Source of the DNA: Petaurus breviceps papuanus
Lineage: Eukaryota; Chordata; Mammalia; Diprotodontia; Petauridae
Reading direction: 5' to 3'
DNA: 64,000 nucleotides
Assembly (NCBI GenBank): GCA_028583685.1
Contig: JAMXIF010001193.1
Coordinates: 24,636,302 to 24,700,301 of the forward strand
Under the pieces are notes generated by a model. It saw nothing but the letters and a program-made list of their open reading frames with translations. It was not told the DNA's origin and made no database searches. A program made the translations under genes and the position numbers. This document shows, piece by piece, positions 22,121 through 35,590 of the stretch (position 1 is its first letter; each line of letters begins with the position of its first letter).

Positions 22121-22589
22121 AAATAAAGTGGTAGGCCAATACCAGGTCATTGAAGGTATCTGTTAGAATATGGCCACTAAGGGAGAAGAAATTACTTATT
22201 TCTATTAATTTGGTTCCTAGACCAGTTTTACGTATGCTATTGGGGGACTAAAATTTCTATCTTTAACCTCTAAATTTCATTGCCTTGGGACAAGTTTCCC
22301 AGTTGTCTTGCCTTAGTTATCTCTTTGACTTTGCTATAAATTAGTAAAGCTATGTCATCTTCAGACTAAAATCAGCAGCATCATGTGTCATTCTTTAAAG
22401 ATTATAAAGTACTTTAAACAGACCTCATTTGGGGAAGTATGTTAGTTAATTCATTGTTGCATACAGAGTGGCAGGGGTCAGGGTCAACTGTTTTTTCTCT
22501 GTATCAATGAAGTTCCTTCAAGTCTAAAAAATTGAACTGAGCATGTTGCCAGACATTTAATTTCCACTAGGAAATTAAAATTGGGAATG

Positions 22590-22760
22590 GGAATACCATA
22601 ATGAATACAGAGTTAGACTTGGAGTCAAGACCAACCTCTACCACCAGCTGAATATGACCGTAGACAAGTCACTTATTTTTAGGCCTCAGTTTCTTCATCT
22701 ATAAAATGAGGATGTTGAGCCCTTTGACCTCTGAGGACCCTTCTAGGTCTATATCCATGG
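22590..22760 (+). mobile_element. MIR-type SINE
   Basis: CACCAGCTGAATATGACCGT ... GCCTCAGTTTCTTCATCTAT ... CCCTTCTAGGTCTATATCC. Confidence 0.65.
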
Positions 22761-22794
22761 CTTAATGTTCTTGAGTTTCAGATGGCTTGCTGGT

Positions 22795-23025
22795 TAGCTT
22801 CTACAGGAAACCTTCCCTAACCTCTCTTAATTCCAGCGCTTTCCTTCTTTTAGTTATTTACTATTTTTCCTGGATATAGCTAACTGTGTATATTTGTTTG
22901 CATATTGTTTCCTTCATTAGATTGTAAACTCTTTAAAGGCAGAGATTGACTTTTTGTATTTGCAGCACTTTGCACGGTTCTTGGCACATAATAGACACTT
23001 AATGAATATTTATTGATTGATTATG
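22795..23025 (+). mobile_element. L2 LINE 3' end
   Basis: Complete L2-type 3' tail: CTACAGGAAACCTTCCCTAA, TAGATTGTAAACTCTTTAAA, GGCACATAATAGACACTTAA, ending TATTGATTGATT. 22125-22590 shows nothing recognisable. Confidence 0.85.
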
Positions 23026-23084
23026 CCCTGAATTGACAGAGAACATTTCCATGCTAGATGAAAAAAATAAAAAACTGGCACCAA

Positions 23085-23087
<3 letters not shown>

Positions 23088-23134
<47 letters not shown>

Positions 23135-23144
23135 NNNNNNNNNN

Positions 23145-23192
<48 letters not shown>
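23088..23192. repeat. CT microsatellite with a 10-bp assembly gap
   Basis: CT dinucleotides on both sides of N at 23135-23144. The true length is unknown. Confidence 0.95.
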
Positions 23193-23195
<3 letters not shown>

Positions 23196-23249
23196 CCCTC
23201 ACTTTTCTCATTTCTCTTTTTTTCATCTATCTCTAATCTCCATATTTAT

Positions 23250-24720
23250 CTAGTATAAAAAGATGGATTTCATCAAAACTCAATTATAGCTATAGATAAA
23301 TATAGATATGTGGTGAAATTTTACAGGGATAAAATTTAGTAAGCAAAATTAATACCAATTTAGATTCAAGAAAACACACTTTGAATATTTGCTTGAATTT
23401 GAGAGACTTCATTTAGAAGATAGTATATTACTCTTAAACATTCATCAAAATATTTGAATTGATGTTATTTTCTGATTCTTAATTGGTATTTTATGCTAAG
23501 GAGAGGAATCACAGTGGAATGTTTATCAAAAAAGTCTTTGAAGGCAATTTATTGTCTCCTTATGTTTTCTAAGGTTGATTTATACTATATCTGTATATTA
23601 CAGTGCCTATGCATTTCAAGTCAAACCTTTACCTCTGTCTTCTGTTCATTTACTGTCATTCCCTTAGCATTTTGCTAGTTTTACAAATGCTTTTTATATT
23701 CATTCCCATTTGCTATGCTATTGAAAAATTGAAGAGGCTAACATACTACTTGTGGAGTATGATTACTGGTCATAGGAACCATAGCAATATCTTATTCATT
23801 TTGAAGGTTCTTGAATTTATTACTTACTACTTAGACCGGCAGAGCTTGGTCCAGTATAATCTCTCCAGTGGTATAGTACAAACTATCCATGCCAACCCAT
23901 CTTTGTGTAACTCTTATTTATGTTATCAAATAAAATTGCCACAATGTGGACTGCCCAGTTTGTTGTATACCTTCCCAAAATTCTTTTGATATTACAGATG
24001 CCAGCAGAGCATAATATATATTGCTTTGTTTTCTTTCATTGTCTTTGTATCACTTTTTTTTCTACTTGTCCATTTCTTTGGAGACACCTTGTATATCATT
24101 TCTCCTATGACATTCCTTAAAGAAGACAGTCTTGATCATAGACTATGTTAATTTTTCAGTCAGCATCTAAGACATATGGAGAAAGGCCATCATTGCGTCA
24201 ACTCTGGCCACTTGGTGATGAATTGTTTAACGATGGCAACCCTGTGTAAAGAATTGTACACTATTTCTTCATTATGTTACCCACTTCATTCCTTCTCTAT
24301 TTCTCAAAGGTGTCAATAACATTAAATTCTGTCTCTACATGCCCATTTTTTAACTCCAAGGAATGCAATCCAGGATAATACTAAAAAGGAAGACATATTA
24401 GTGTAGCTTTCCTTCCATCCAGTTTCAGTGCTTAGGCAGGGTTTCATCCTTTTATGCAGGAGTTAAACTGTCAGAGTTGGATCAGGGAACAATCAAAAAG
24501 GGAAGAATTGGAAATAAAAACTAGCAAAAACAAAGATTATTCAAGGATTTTCCCTTTGAACTGTGCATAGCAAAGCAGGCTGTTTTAGAAGAAGCAAAAT
24601 ATAAGAAAAAACTATTGTTCTTTTTATAAAATTCAGAATGAAAGCATATTTACATGAAGACAAATGCCCTTCATGATGATGACAAAGATTGATGATCAAG
24701 AATCCAACAGGCATTTGTGA
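23250..24720. other. Intronic stretch, unassigned
   Basis: 23600-24130 has the texture of an old retrotransposon (compare CCATGCCAACCCATCTTTGT at 23889 with CCATGCCTACCCATC at 41514), but I cannot assign a family. No coding exon is seen. Confidence 0.4.
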
Positions 24721-24734
24721 CACATATACAGAGG

Positions 24735-24830
24735 GGTGAAGTCCTCATTCATGATCACACAGTTAGTGAGTGTGAGAAGTGGGATTTAAACCCAAGTATC
24801 TCTTGACTCTAGTTCTAACATTTTTTTCTG
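24735..24830 (-). mobile_element. MIR-type relic
   Basis: TGATCACACAGTTAGTGAGT ... GGGATTTAAACCCAAGTATC. The stretch 24840-25560 after it shows nothing recognisable. Confidence 0.5.
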
Positions 24831-25564
24831 GCCAATAGAAACCCTACTTCTTCAAAATAAGTCCTATTTCTATCAAGGGCAAATACTGACTTTAGATTTT
24901 TATATGTCTTAGAAATATTTCATTTTTCTAATTAAGTCTGTAATCACATGGAAGTACCTTTAATTTACCCTGATTGCCCACAGTGTCCCCTGCTGGGTAG
25001 GTGGAGAAGATCCAATGGTTCAATGAGAAATACATGTAATATGGGGAGCCCTTCTTTGCTCTGCTAAGATCAAATCCAGTCATGTGAAAAACTTGCTGTT
25101 TTTTTATGGGATTGACTCTCAAAACACATCATTCAGATTCATTTATTGTATCTGGAGGCATGAGACAATGTACTGAAAACAGCCTGAAAAAATCTTTTAC
25201 TACATTATCTCTGCCTTGGAAGGAAATTCTATGGCTTTATTTTGTTGTATTTTTCTCGTTTCCCACATGACAGCTCTGTTATATCAATGGTGAAACAAAG
25301 GCAAAATAATACATGATGTTTAATGCTGAACTGAAAAATTAAAGTAAATTATGATACCATCAAAGTGCGAATCCAAATCATAATATCTAAGACAGATAAC
25401 TCTATTAGTCATGTCCTCCAATACATTTAAATTTGGGGGGGGGAGAGGAGGATATGAATATACAGGGATCCTTTGTTTGGTTTAAAAGTAGTGATAGACT
25501 CTGCAGAAACTGTATTTTCTTCATGACAGACCTAAATTCTTTGACAACAGGTACTATTCAATCT

Positions 25565-25820
25565 GTGCCTTTGTTCCCCACTCAGCAAATAGTAGGCACT
25601 TCATAAATGCTGGATGACTATCTAATATTTTACAATTTACAAAATGCTTTATATTCATTATAGCATTTGATCCTCAAAACAAGCCTTTCACTTAGACAAA
25701 GCATTTATCATCTGCCAAAGTAAACAGATGAAACAACTAATGCTCAGAATATTGTCACACAACTTGCTCAAGTTTGTAAGTGCCAAAGTTAAGATTTGAA
25801 TATAGTAAAAACCAGGGATA
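25565..25820. mobile_element. L2 tail followed by an antisense MIR relic
   Basis: CAGCAAATAGTAGGCACTTCATAAATGCTGG is L2-like. AAACAGATGAAACAACTAAT and GTCACACAACTTGCTCAAGT are antisense MIR-like. 25820-26720 has no recognised feature. Confidence 0.5.
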
Positions 25821-26732
25821 AATACTGTACAGCCCACATCCTGACTATTCCATGTCCCTCATAGCCATATAATGTTAATAGTTTTAGAGAATGGTCATTG
25901 TCCCACTGAATGAACCACCAGTGGAATATTGATGAAAGGACCTGGACAGGTTTCATAGGATGAAAAGGAATGGATGGACTATGATTTGAACTGTTGGAGA
26001 GATTACCCGTATTGATAATGTAACAGATACATCAAAATATTGAAGGAAACGTCTATTAAAAATTTCAAGAACCAATGACCATTATCCTAATTTTATCCTT
26101 TTTTTGTTTTGTTTTTTGAGCTAACAGTTTATTTCAATAATTCAGGTTAGACCTATAGTATACACAATTAAGTCTCTCCCCCCTTTTTTCTCTAGTTTGT
26201 TGTTTCATTTAATTTTTATTATAACCAATCAATAATCTGATTACATAGAGACAACTGAAACTAAAAAGACTCATGGACTTGTAACCAGTGACTTCTCGTT
26301 GGGTGAGATGCAATCAGGTTCATTTTATATAATGTATTTTAGTGGTTTTCATATCCATTGCCTTCTTATTTTCCTCTGGGAAGAAAAGAAATTTTTAATG
26401 ATGCAGTTTATGAGGTTTCTTAAGCCACTAGACTCTGATATTTCTTGAAATGAAATATTATTTTCTTGTACAGATTTCAACACACTAGATTATTCTATCT
26501 TTAGCATTGAAGCCATTGGATATCACGGCCACTATTTGAAGAATCTTTTCAAATTCTTTCTAGAATTTCTTTTGTTCTTTATATGGCTACTTATATTGGT
26601 GCATATACTATGACTGTCTTCATGGAAATCTCTTGGCTTATGTCCACAAGTATTTCAAGATAAGATGACCAAGTACCTTCCAAAATGATCTTTTGATTCT
26701 TTAGGACACATAATATCAATTCAGAGTTTTTC

Positions 26733-26938
26733 TCTCTCTTTCTTTCCTTCCTTCCTTCCTTCCTTCCTTCCTTCCTTCCTTCCTTCCTTCCTTCCTTCCT
26801 TCCTTCCTTCCTTCCTTCCTTCCTTCCTTCCTTCCTTCCTTCCTTTCTTCCTTTCTTTTCATCCATCTATCTATATATCTGTCTATATATCTATCTGTCT
26901 GTCAGTCTGTCTATCTATCTGTCCGTCTGTCTATCATC
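26733..26938. repeat. TTCC tetranucleotide run, then CTAT/CTGT run
   Basis: Nearly pure TTCC from about 26743 to 26843, then CTAT/CTGT to about 26937. The minus-strand frame through it encodes only KEGR repeats. Confidence 0.95.
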
Positions 26939-26949
26939 TCTCTTGCTTA

Positions 26950-27459
26950 TTATTTTTCATGCTCAAAGAGGACCAAACTGTCCTCTATGTCGAGGTCAAG
27001 GTATAATGTGTCTGACTGAGGTCAATCAGACCAATGTGATCTTGGAAGGCTCTAACACAGATTGGACACAAATAGTCCCTATAAATATTTGGAGTGGAAA
27101 TGTCTCTAAATTTGTGCATTTCACATGTCTTTTGAGCTGTTGCAATTCTGCTTTGCTCATGGAGCACAGTGCCTTCTTTGATTGGTGCGTGTGATGCTGG
27201 GCAGTCCTGTGCCAGCGTCTCCAGTGCCTTACAGTCTAATCCAAAATTCTTCAGATAGAACTTGAGAGTGTCCTTGTGTCACTTCTGACCTCCATGTGAG
27301 TATTTGCCTTGTTTCAGTTCTCTGTAAAATAGTGTTTTAAGTAAATGTACACATTTCATTTGAACAATGATGCCAGTCCATCCATGTTGGGTTTATTTAA
27401 TATTATATCTATTTATTTTAATTTGATATTATCTCTCTGTATCTCTTTGTCTGTCTGTC

Positions 27460-27546
<87 letters not shown>

Positions 27547-28120
27547 TTACTTCCCTGAAGATTGCCCATAAGCTGTCCATGCATTTGGCTGTGAGCATAT
27601 ACCTTCTGGTTTAACATATCCTAAGGATGTCAATATGAATATATCTCAAATACTCCAGTGGTGCCTCAACTTATCAGTCATTAAACAAAGATCCCAACTT
27701 TAAAAATCCAACTATTGTATTGAAGTAAAATTTGTAGATGGCACAATAACTCTATTGATTGCATGCAACCTCAAATTCTTTGTATCTGACACTGAAGACA
27801 AGATAGGGTAGATGGAAATAAGGGACAGTTTTCTCTTTTGTCTATTCCATTGGTATCTGCATCCCCAACTTATATTCCTTTGTGGCCAGCTTTGTAATGA
27901 TGAACCATCTCCAACTTAACAAGTTTGGTCTTCGTGTGGAAGATGCATAGCATAGGAGATGACCAGATCTGTTCATTAAGCCATTTCCCCATGGTAGACC
28001 AGACAGAGATTTTGCTTTATAAGCACAGACTTTGAAAACTTGGGATCATCCCCATGCCATAATGAGGCTTCAGGGGAAGCTTTTGTTGAAAGCTCTTTTT
28101 ATATCAGAGATGAAAGTAGT
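26950..28120 (-). mobile_element. Non-LTR retrotransposon relic, possibly RTE-like
   Basis: On the minus strand, 27167-26985 encodes a cysteine-containing tail ending LCPICVRAFQDHIGLIDLS, similar to the zinc-finger-like C-terminus (CxxC...RIGL.SH) of some non-LTR retrotransposons. The rest, including 27600-28120, is decayed and interrupted by a CTGT/CT microsatellite. The family is a guess. Confidence 0.45.
27432..27543. repeat. CTGT then CT microsatellite
   Basis: CTGT units at about 27448-27492, then pure CT to 27542. Confidence 0.95.
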
Positions 28121-28239
28121 TGTCCTTTGTTCATTATTTTAGGTTTCTCTTCTTTACATGTCTATTATCAAGCAGAGTATGTGAGTCATAAACTGAAAAA
28201 TCATCACCTACAATCGTCCCCATACCTCTAGGAAGAAGT

Positions 28240-29090
28240 AAAGAAATGGTTAGCTTCGTTTTTCATACATGCATTATCGACTTGAACAGAGGGTAGTAAC
28301 AAGAATTTTGTCAACGATCCAAAAAGTTCCTTGGAAGATATTTTTTCACATTTTATGGTCAAAACGTTGGAGGGTCCTCTTAGGGCTAATTCATATCTGA
28401 CCAAGGAGCAATGAGCGTTCCAATTTACATTCCAAAGTCTGAACTTTTATTTTATAAATGAATTTTTCCCTCCAATTCAGAAGCTACTGGCTGCATTACA
28501 AATTTTAATGCTACTATTATAGGATCATAATTTAAAAATACCAGTGTTCTCAAAGGACTGTAGCAGCATGTCATTTCCCCACTTTATTAAAATGAATGAA
28601 CATCTGTACAATTTATTTCTGCCGAGCTATCATCTAAATTCATAAGCTATTTCTCATGCGTCTGAAATCCACGTTGGTTCCCCATTTTCTTTGCCTTAGA
28701 AAAAAAAATCACACTTTCACATTTATCCCTCCGGGGGTATATACGAGAAGTATACTCTCCACTTCATTCACTTTAGACTAATGTCCCGACACAATTTAAA
28801 CCCTATCTCTTTAAGGCTCTTCTGGGAAGGCGAGGCCCTGGAACACCCAGCATCCAATTGGAAAACTCCCCAGCTATCAGTGGGCAAAAGCAGCAAGTTA
28901 AGTCACTGAAGCCAGGAAAGGAAAGAGAGCAAAGAATGTCACTACATCTGTTGGGACGCTGTGGTGACAGGCAAATATTGTCCACAGCAATGCCACAGAA
29001 GAGCTGAATGAAGCCTATCTTCATGTCAATTCCCTGTTAACAGGAATACTATATATTCCTTTCTGCCTCTGTATGGAGTCAGTAACATAG
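28240..29090. other. Intronic stretch without recognised repeats
   Basis: Complex sequence without repeat signatures, with a few CpGs (CCTCCGGGGG, TGTCCCGACA, GGCGAGGC). It is a possible conserved non-coding element, by inference only. The 73-codon frame at 29024-28803 has no support as a gene. Confidence 0.4.
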
Positions 29091-29099
29091 CTGAGAATC

Positions 29100-29285
29100 A
29101 CAAGGTCTAAAGCTAGACCTGACATTCAAAATCATCTCACACAATACAGTTTTACATATGAAGAGGCTAAGATTGACAGGGAAAAGGACTTGCCCAAAGT
29201 CATAGTAAATACTTGAGCTAGAATTCAGAACAAGAACTTCTGTAAATTCAGGATTCCTTCCAGTCTCCTATGGTACTGCCACACC
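29100..29285 (-). mobile_element. MIR-type relic
   Basis: TATGAAGAGGCTAAGATTGA ... GGACTTGCCCAAAGTCATAG. Diverged. 29290-30390 shows nothing recognisable. Confidence 0.5.
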
Positions 29286-30399
29286 CCTGTCCTCAAAATG
29301 TTACACTATTTCTGACCTATGTTTGGTCACTCTTAGGACCCAAACTAAGACTTTTCTAACACAAACCACCTATTGATGACAGTTTGAAAATTTCTGTAAA
29401 GTAGACATTCTGTGCTCACTCAATGTAGTCAAGAAGAGTAGCTTGGGATAGATATAGAATGGACCCCTTAGGTTATCTCATAGTGTATTAATCCCAGAAG
29501 TCATGTTTATGTGAGTTCCTATTGTAACGAAGCAGTAAAAACATATGTCCAGTAACCAGGTTGGAATGGAAATCTCTCCTCAGTCTACAATTTTCTTCTT
29601 CTGGCATTCAGTAAGATTCATTTCCCCCCAAAAGTCATCTGAACTTTTTTTGATTTTGTTTTTGTTTTTGTTTTCAGTGGTGTGGGCATTCCTGTAATTT
29701 AAAACACAGCTTGTTTTATTTCTCATGAGTATTTTAGTAGAGAAGCTTTTTGATCCTTTAAGAGATAAGCATAAAACTGATGGATTTCTTTCATTTAGTA
29801 GAGAGGTCTCTCCTCATAGACAATGTCAATAATTTCATGACTAATTTCCTGAGGAGTATTAAGCTCATTGGGAAGAAAGAAAGCAGGGAGGTCCTGTTAA
29901 TACAGTTTGTCAATATGGCAACAGAAGAACTATTATAGTGTAGTTTACTCGCATCTGTATGATAAATAGCATTCAGAGCAACCCAACCTGATAGGTCATC
30001 ACTGTACTATAAAAAGCCACATTTGTGCATTATGTCAACAATCCACAGGTTCAAACAACCTAGATGCCCTTCACAAGAGTTTATTGGGAATATGAGTGGG
30101 TTATAGACGTAGAGGAAAGCAATTTCACCCGGGTTTCTGGATTCTAGATTAAGAAAATAATAAAAACAACAATGTTAGAGAAGAATGATAGGACAGAAAT
30201 GGAGAAGAAACACTGACCAATGACATGGATTGTGATTCTGAAATCCTCAAAATAAAGAATGATTACAAACTAATGGGTTCTCTCAGAGACCTTACTTGGG
30301 AGTGGAATAGAATCCTTACAGCTACTTCTTTCCTTTTATATAGGCTTGTCTCAGAATGCCTTCCTTATTATGCATACATCATGTGGGTTCATTTAATAT

Positions 30400-30580
30400 A
30401 ATCATAGTTTTTGAACTGGAAGAGACTTTAGAGGATATCTCATTAATACCTCAATTTTACAGAAGAGGAAAATAAGGCCTAGAGAGACCCAAGGTGTCAC
30501 AGGTAGTAAAACATGATTTCAAACACAAATCCTCTGACTTAGAAGCCAATTCTTTTTCCAGTGTGCCATGGTTTTTCTCT
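30400..30580 (-). mobile_element. MIR-type relic
   Basis: TTTTACAGAAGAGGAAAATA ... CAAGGTGTCACAGGTAGTAA ... CCAGTGTGCCATGGTTTTTC. Confidence 0.6.
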
Positions 30581-30584
30581 AGGT

Positions 30585-32150
30585 CCTTTTGTCCACAAGA
30601 AACCTCCCTTACCATTGAAGTACCTACTCCCTTCCAGAAATTTCTTGTTTAACAACAATATTCAGACTCTGAAAACTCTAGAGTGTAAGGCATCAAAGTA
30701 GAATTTCCTCTGAAAACATCCACTTTGTAAGGAATGGGGGAATCTGAACATCTCAATATAGAGAACAAACAGAACAAATTTCTAATGCTTCATGGACTAA
30801 GTTATTGAATTAATCATAGATTTGTGGTATATGGTTCTGTTAATTAGTTCACTTATGAGCCTAATTACCAGACCTGGGCCTATCTCCACAGACTTTCCAA
30901 ATGCTATTGGGCTCTAGGAACCAACACTAATATTAACCAGTGTGTCAGCACACAGTCTAATTAGAAATTTCAACCAGTTCAAGATGTATACTGCTGGTTA
31001 ATGTGCTCACAATTATACATCTTCATCTGTGCTCCTGACGTGTATATCAAAAAACCATCCCTTGTGATTTTTGGTCAGTCATCAGTGCTTTGAAAGCCCC
31101 ACTGGTCTGGAATAAATAGACTGATTAGCTGCCTCCCCAGGGCCTGATCAGCATTAGACATATTAGAAAAGACTTTACTTCAGTGTTGGATTGTATTCCA
31201 TCTGGGGTTTATTTATCCACTAAAAAATCACTTTTCTGTGTGTTTTGTCTCTGTCATTATGTGCCTCTGCAGAGAATAGTATGTTTTCAGTCTACTGCAT
31301 AGCCTTTCCTTATCCCAATGTATATGTGAGGGTGGTTGTGGGGGTAGGGTAGGGAACCTTCTTATTCCAATATTTTCTACCTCAAAAAAGAAAAGAAATA
31401 TATTTTACTTGCTCTTTTTGTGCTGGATTAAATAGAATTGATGGGAGTGACCAAGTGAGGTTCTTTCTGTGGTGCTAGATGAATGTGTGGGACATAAAGC
31501 CTAAATGTAGAAACTGGCCTGTGTGAAATAGATTAGCCTACCCACAGACTCACAGAGAACATAGGCCTATTTTTAGACAAAGTAAAAATGGGTGCTGAAA
31601 GAATAGTAAGGTGAATTTAAAATATGCTTTCATTTCACTGTGGTTGCTATTTCCCTTTATTACAATAAAAGTGTTCTTTTAATTGACTTTGTTGTTGTTA
31701 TCATTGCTGCTACTTCTTTTTTCTCTATAACTTTGGGAAGAGATCAGGCACCCAAAATGCCACCCAAATATTGCCCACTCTAGAGAAGTACCATAACTGG
31801 GCTTCTGTTAGAGTGCCTACATTTACATGTGAATGCCCATTAATATTTAGTGAACAGTGTGCACTATGAAAATAAGCATATGGTTTTCTCTAATCCATTT
31901 ATTCTCTCATTTGGGTTTATAAGATCTCAGATCATAGTGAATTCCAAACTGGCCTTGTCTAAATACCCCTTACTCATTTTTATAAATGTTTTTGTTTTTT
32001 AAAAAAGCAAGATATAAAAGCCCTCCGCACCATGTCTCCGACTGATCTTTCCAACTTTATTTTATATTACTCCCTTTGTTAGATTTTCTTTCTAGCCAAG
32101 TTGAACTACTTCAACTGTTCCCTAAACTCACACCTGAGAAAAGATGTGCT
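30585..32150. other. Intronic stretch; candidate conserved element at 30780-31220
   Basis: No repeat is recognised. 30780-31220 has several homeodomain-like TAATTA/CTAATTA cores (TTAATTAG, CCTAATTACC, TCTAATTAG). Conservation cannot be judged here. Confidence 0.4.
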
Positions 32151-32159
32151 TTTTTAGAA

Positions 32160-32183
32160 ATATCAATCAATCAATCAATCAAT
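32160..32183. repeat. ATCA tetranucleotide repeat
   Basis: Five to six ATCA units. They precede an L2-like segment (AGGTGTCTTCTATGAACCAG ... AGCTCACAGTCTAATATATC) to about 32290. Confidence 0.85.
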
Positions 32184-32502
32184 AGGTGTCTTCTATGAAC
32201 CAGGCACTTTGCAAAATTCCGAGGATATAAAAAGAGGCAAAAAAAACCGATCCCTCTTAACAAGAAGCTCACAGTCTAATATATCAAAGGCCCCTAAAAA
32301 GATTACAAAATGAGTCCTGTAATGTGTTAAGTGAGAGGAAAGGGTTCAGTAAACCCTCCTTCTATCAGCATCTTAGAATCTTTCAAGTCCTTCAAGGGTA
32401 AGCTCTCAAGTCACCACCTAGGTACAGCTTTTCCTGTTCCCCCAGTTTGTTAGTGCTCTTTCCCTTCTCAAATTCCCTTGTATTGTCCTCCTTCTGTATA
32501 TA

Positions 32503-32504
<2 letters not shown>

Positions 32505-32551
<47 letters not shown>
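32505..32551. repeat. AC microsatellite
   Basis: Pure AC dinucleotides, about 45 bp, interrupting an L2-like 3' tail (TGTCTTTGTATCCCTAGCAT after it). Confidence 0.95.
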
Positions 32552-32553
<2 letters not shown>

Positions 32554-33234
32554 AATAGAATGTAAATTACTCAAGGGAAGGACTACTTTGTTTTTGTCTT
32601 TGTATCCCTAGCATCTTGGAGCGGATAGAATTCTGACTTTGATCTGTCTCTAATACATCCTGGTTGTAGGGCCCTAGGCTAGTCATTCAAGGTCTCAGTA
32701 ATCTAGGAAACTCTCCAAGAATCTCAGTTGCAAAGAAGGTGCTGACATGCATGACAGTTTGCTCACCCAGAGAGTTCTCTATTCTGATTAAATAAGTCAT
32801 AAGCCCAGCACCTATTCCTGTTCTATCCCTAGCATCTAGAACTGTGACTAGCATATAAGCATTCCCCCACTTACCTAGTTAGCAACTTCAGAGTCACCCT
32901 TCTAAATAACCCTTTCAGGAGTAGAGCGATAGGTGTATATTCCCTACTGTCAGGATCTCTGGAAGTGGATTAAGGCATGAGATTTGGGCCAAGAATGGTC
33001 AAGGTACAAGTTGCTAGGTAAGTAGAAAGACTATGACCTAGGTGTGCTAAGATCTATGGAAATTAAGATCCAAAGCACTAGGGTTCATTTTAATTAGATA
33101 AGGAGGTGGGTTTGGAACTCAGAATGTTTTATGAATGAGACATGGGAAGAGTCTTGTCTGGATGTTACCTCACATTAACTTAAATAACGTTAAAAGTTTT
33201 AATCATTCTAGAGTTGTAGAATATTAGTTAGTGG

Positions 33235-33370
33235 GTACCTTAGCATATAAAGTGTCAGAGTTGGAAAGGACTTTGAGTCCATCATATCTACGTACTAGCA
33301 TTTTAAAAATGAGAAAACAGAGACTCATAGAAAGAGTGACTTAGATATACTCAGAGAGGTCTTTAGTAGT
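33235..33370 (-). mobile_element. MIR-type relic
   Basis: GTCAGAGTTGGAAAGGACTT ... AAAATGAGAAAACAGAGACT. 32630-33235 and 33370-33780 show nothing confidently recognised. Confidence 0.5.
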
Positions 33371-35590
33371 GTAAGGTTATATGTAGCTTTTCTTCCTGGG
33401 TCACAACCTCTAACTTTTAGCAGTAACATAATGTGATTGGCCTCCTTTTTCTTTCTGCATCAGTATTTTCTGTTATCGTATGCCCATACTTTTCTTCTGT
33501 GATATCTTTTAATACAGGCGTCATTTTAAAATTCTTGGTCACAAAATTAAACTTAACCCTCACTGATTCTACTCTTATCTGCCTTTTTTCACCCTTGCCT
33601 ACTATTTCTGTCTGATTTGCAATCTACTCCTTTCTAGATTCATTTAATAACCTTTTCCTATCAAGACATTTTTTCAATAATAAACTGCATAGTTGTTTAC
33701 CTCTACATAATTTTTGCTCTTTGTAAATTTTTTCCTATTCCACATATAATTTCTTTAAGGCTTTCTTATTTCATTTTTCTCAATTACATGTAAAACTATT
33801 TTAAACACTTTTTATTTTAAAATTTTGAGTTCCAAATTCATTTCCTCTGTACCCTCACTCCTCCTTTAGAAGTCAAGTAATTTACTAACAATTATTCACA
33901 TGCAGTCATGAAAAACATATTTTCACATTATACATGTTGCAAAAGAAAACACACAAAAAAGAAAAATAAAGTGAAAAAAAGTATTTTTCAATCTTTATTC
34001 AGGTTCTATTGGTTCTTTCTCTGGAGGTAGATAGCATTTTTCCTTATGTCCTGCAGAGTTGTCTTGGATCATTATATTGCAAAGAATACCTAAGTCATTC
34101 ACAGTTGATCATCATACATTATTACTATTACCCTGTACAATGTTCTCCTGGTTCTGATCACTTCACTTTGCATCAATTTATGTAAGGCTTTTCTTATTTT
34201 GTTTTTTCTGAAATTATCCTGCACATTCTATCTCATAGCACAATACTATTCCCTCATAATTATATGCCATGACTTATTCAGTCATTAGCCAGTTGATGAA
34301 TATCCTCTCGATATCAAATTCTTTACCACCAAAAAGAAAAAAAGAGCTGCTATTAATATTTTGTACATATAGGTCTTTTTCCTTTTCCTGTTACCTCATG
34401 GGGATATGGATCTAGTAGTGTTTTTGTTAAGTCAATGGGAATGCAGAGTTTTACAGATCTTTTGGCATAGTTCCAAATTGCTGTCCAGAATGGTTGGAGC
34501 ATTTAGTGTCCCAATTTCCTTACATCACCTCTAATATTCATCATTTTCTTTCTATGTCTTATTAGACAGTCTGATACATATGAGGTGGTACCTCAGAGTT
34601 ATTTTAATTTGCATTTCTATAATCAAAGTGGTATGGAACATTTTGTATGATTATAGATAGTGTTGATTTCTTCTGAAAACTGCCTCTTCATATTCTTTGA
34701 CCATTTATCTTAAGGAAATGAATCATTTTCTTATAAATGTGACACATGTTTATTTATATCTACATATTTGAGAAATGAGGCCTGTATCAGAGAAACCTGC
34801 TGTAAATATTTCCCCATTTCCTGCTTTCCTTCTACTCTAGGTGCATTGGTTTTGTTTGTGCAAAACTTTTTTTTTTTTACTATAACACAATCAAGATAAT
34901 ATATTTTGCATCCCATAAAGCTCTCTACCTCTTATTTGGTTACAAAATTTTCCCTTATCAATATAGCTGACTGGTAAAATTTTGCATACTCCTCAAATTT
35001 GCTTATGATATATCTCTATATGTTTAAACCATATAGCCATTTTGACCTTACTTTGGTATATAGTATGAGATATTATTCTGTACCTAGATTTTGCCAAATT
35101 GCTTTCCAATTTTTCTAATTTTTATAAAATAATGAGTTCCTGTCTCAAAAGCTTGGATCTTTGGGTATATCAAGCATGGAATCACTATGGAAATTTTACC
35201 ACTGTGTATTGTCTACCTATTTTGTTCTACTAATCCACTACTGTTTCTTAGCCAGTAGTTAATTGTTTTGATGATAACTACTTTGTAATACAGTTTAGGT
35301 CAACTTCCTTCACACTTTTTACATGAATTCCCCTGATATTCTGGACCCTTTATTCTTCCAAATTAATTCTGTTATTTTTTCTAGTTGTATAAAGTAATTT
35401 TCTGGTAATTTGGTATGACAATGAATAAGTAAATTAATTTAGGTAACAATGTCATTTTTATTATATTAACTTGGTCTCCAATTACTTATATTTGTCTTTA
35501 TTTGTGTGAAAAGTGTTTTGTAATTTTGTTCATATAGTTTCTGTGTTTATCTTGGCAGGTCAACTCTCAAGTATTTTTTATTGTCTACCA

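Noticed and set aside
22999-23258. Open frames of 66-75 codons across the CT repeat
   Set aside because: Low-complexity repeat translation through N bases, inside an intron.
26591-26866. 91-codon frame with KEGRKEGR repeats
   Set aside because: It is the TTCC tetranucleotide repeat read on the minus strand.
27432-27543. Regular CTGT/CT repeats considered as a CRISPR-like array
   Set aside because: They are simple microsatellites without spacers, in vertebrate DNA.
28803-29024. 73-codon minus-strand frame in a repeat-free block
   Set aside because: Short, with no similarity, splice context or promoter; not supported as a gene.
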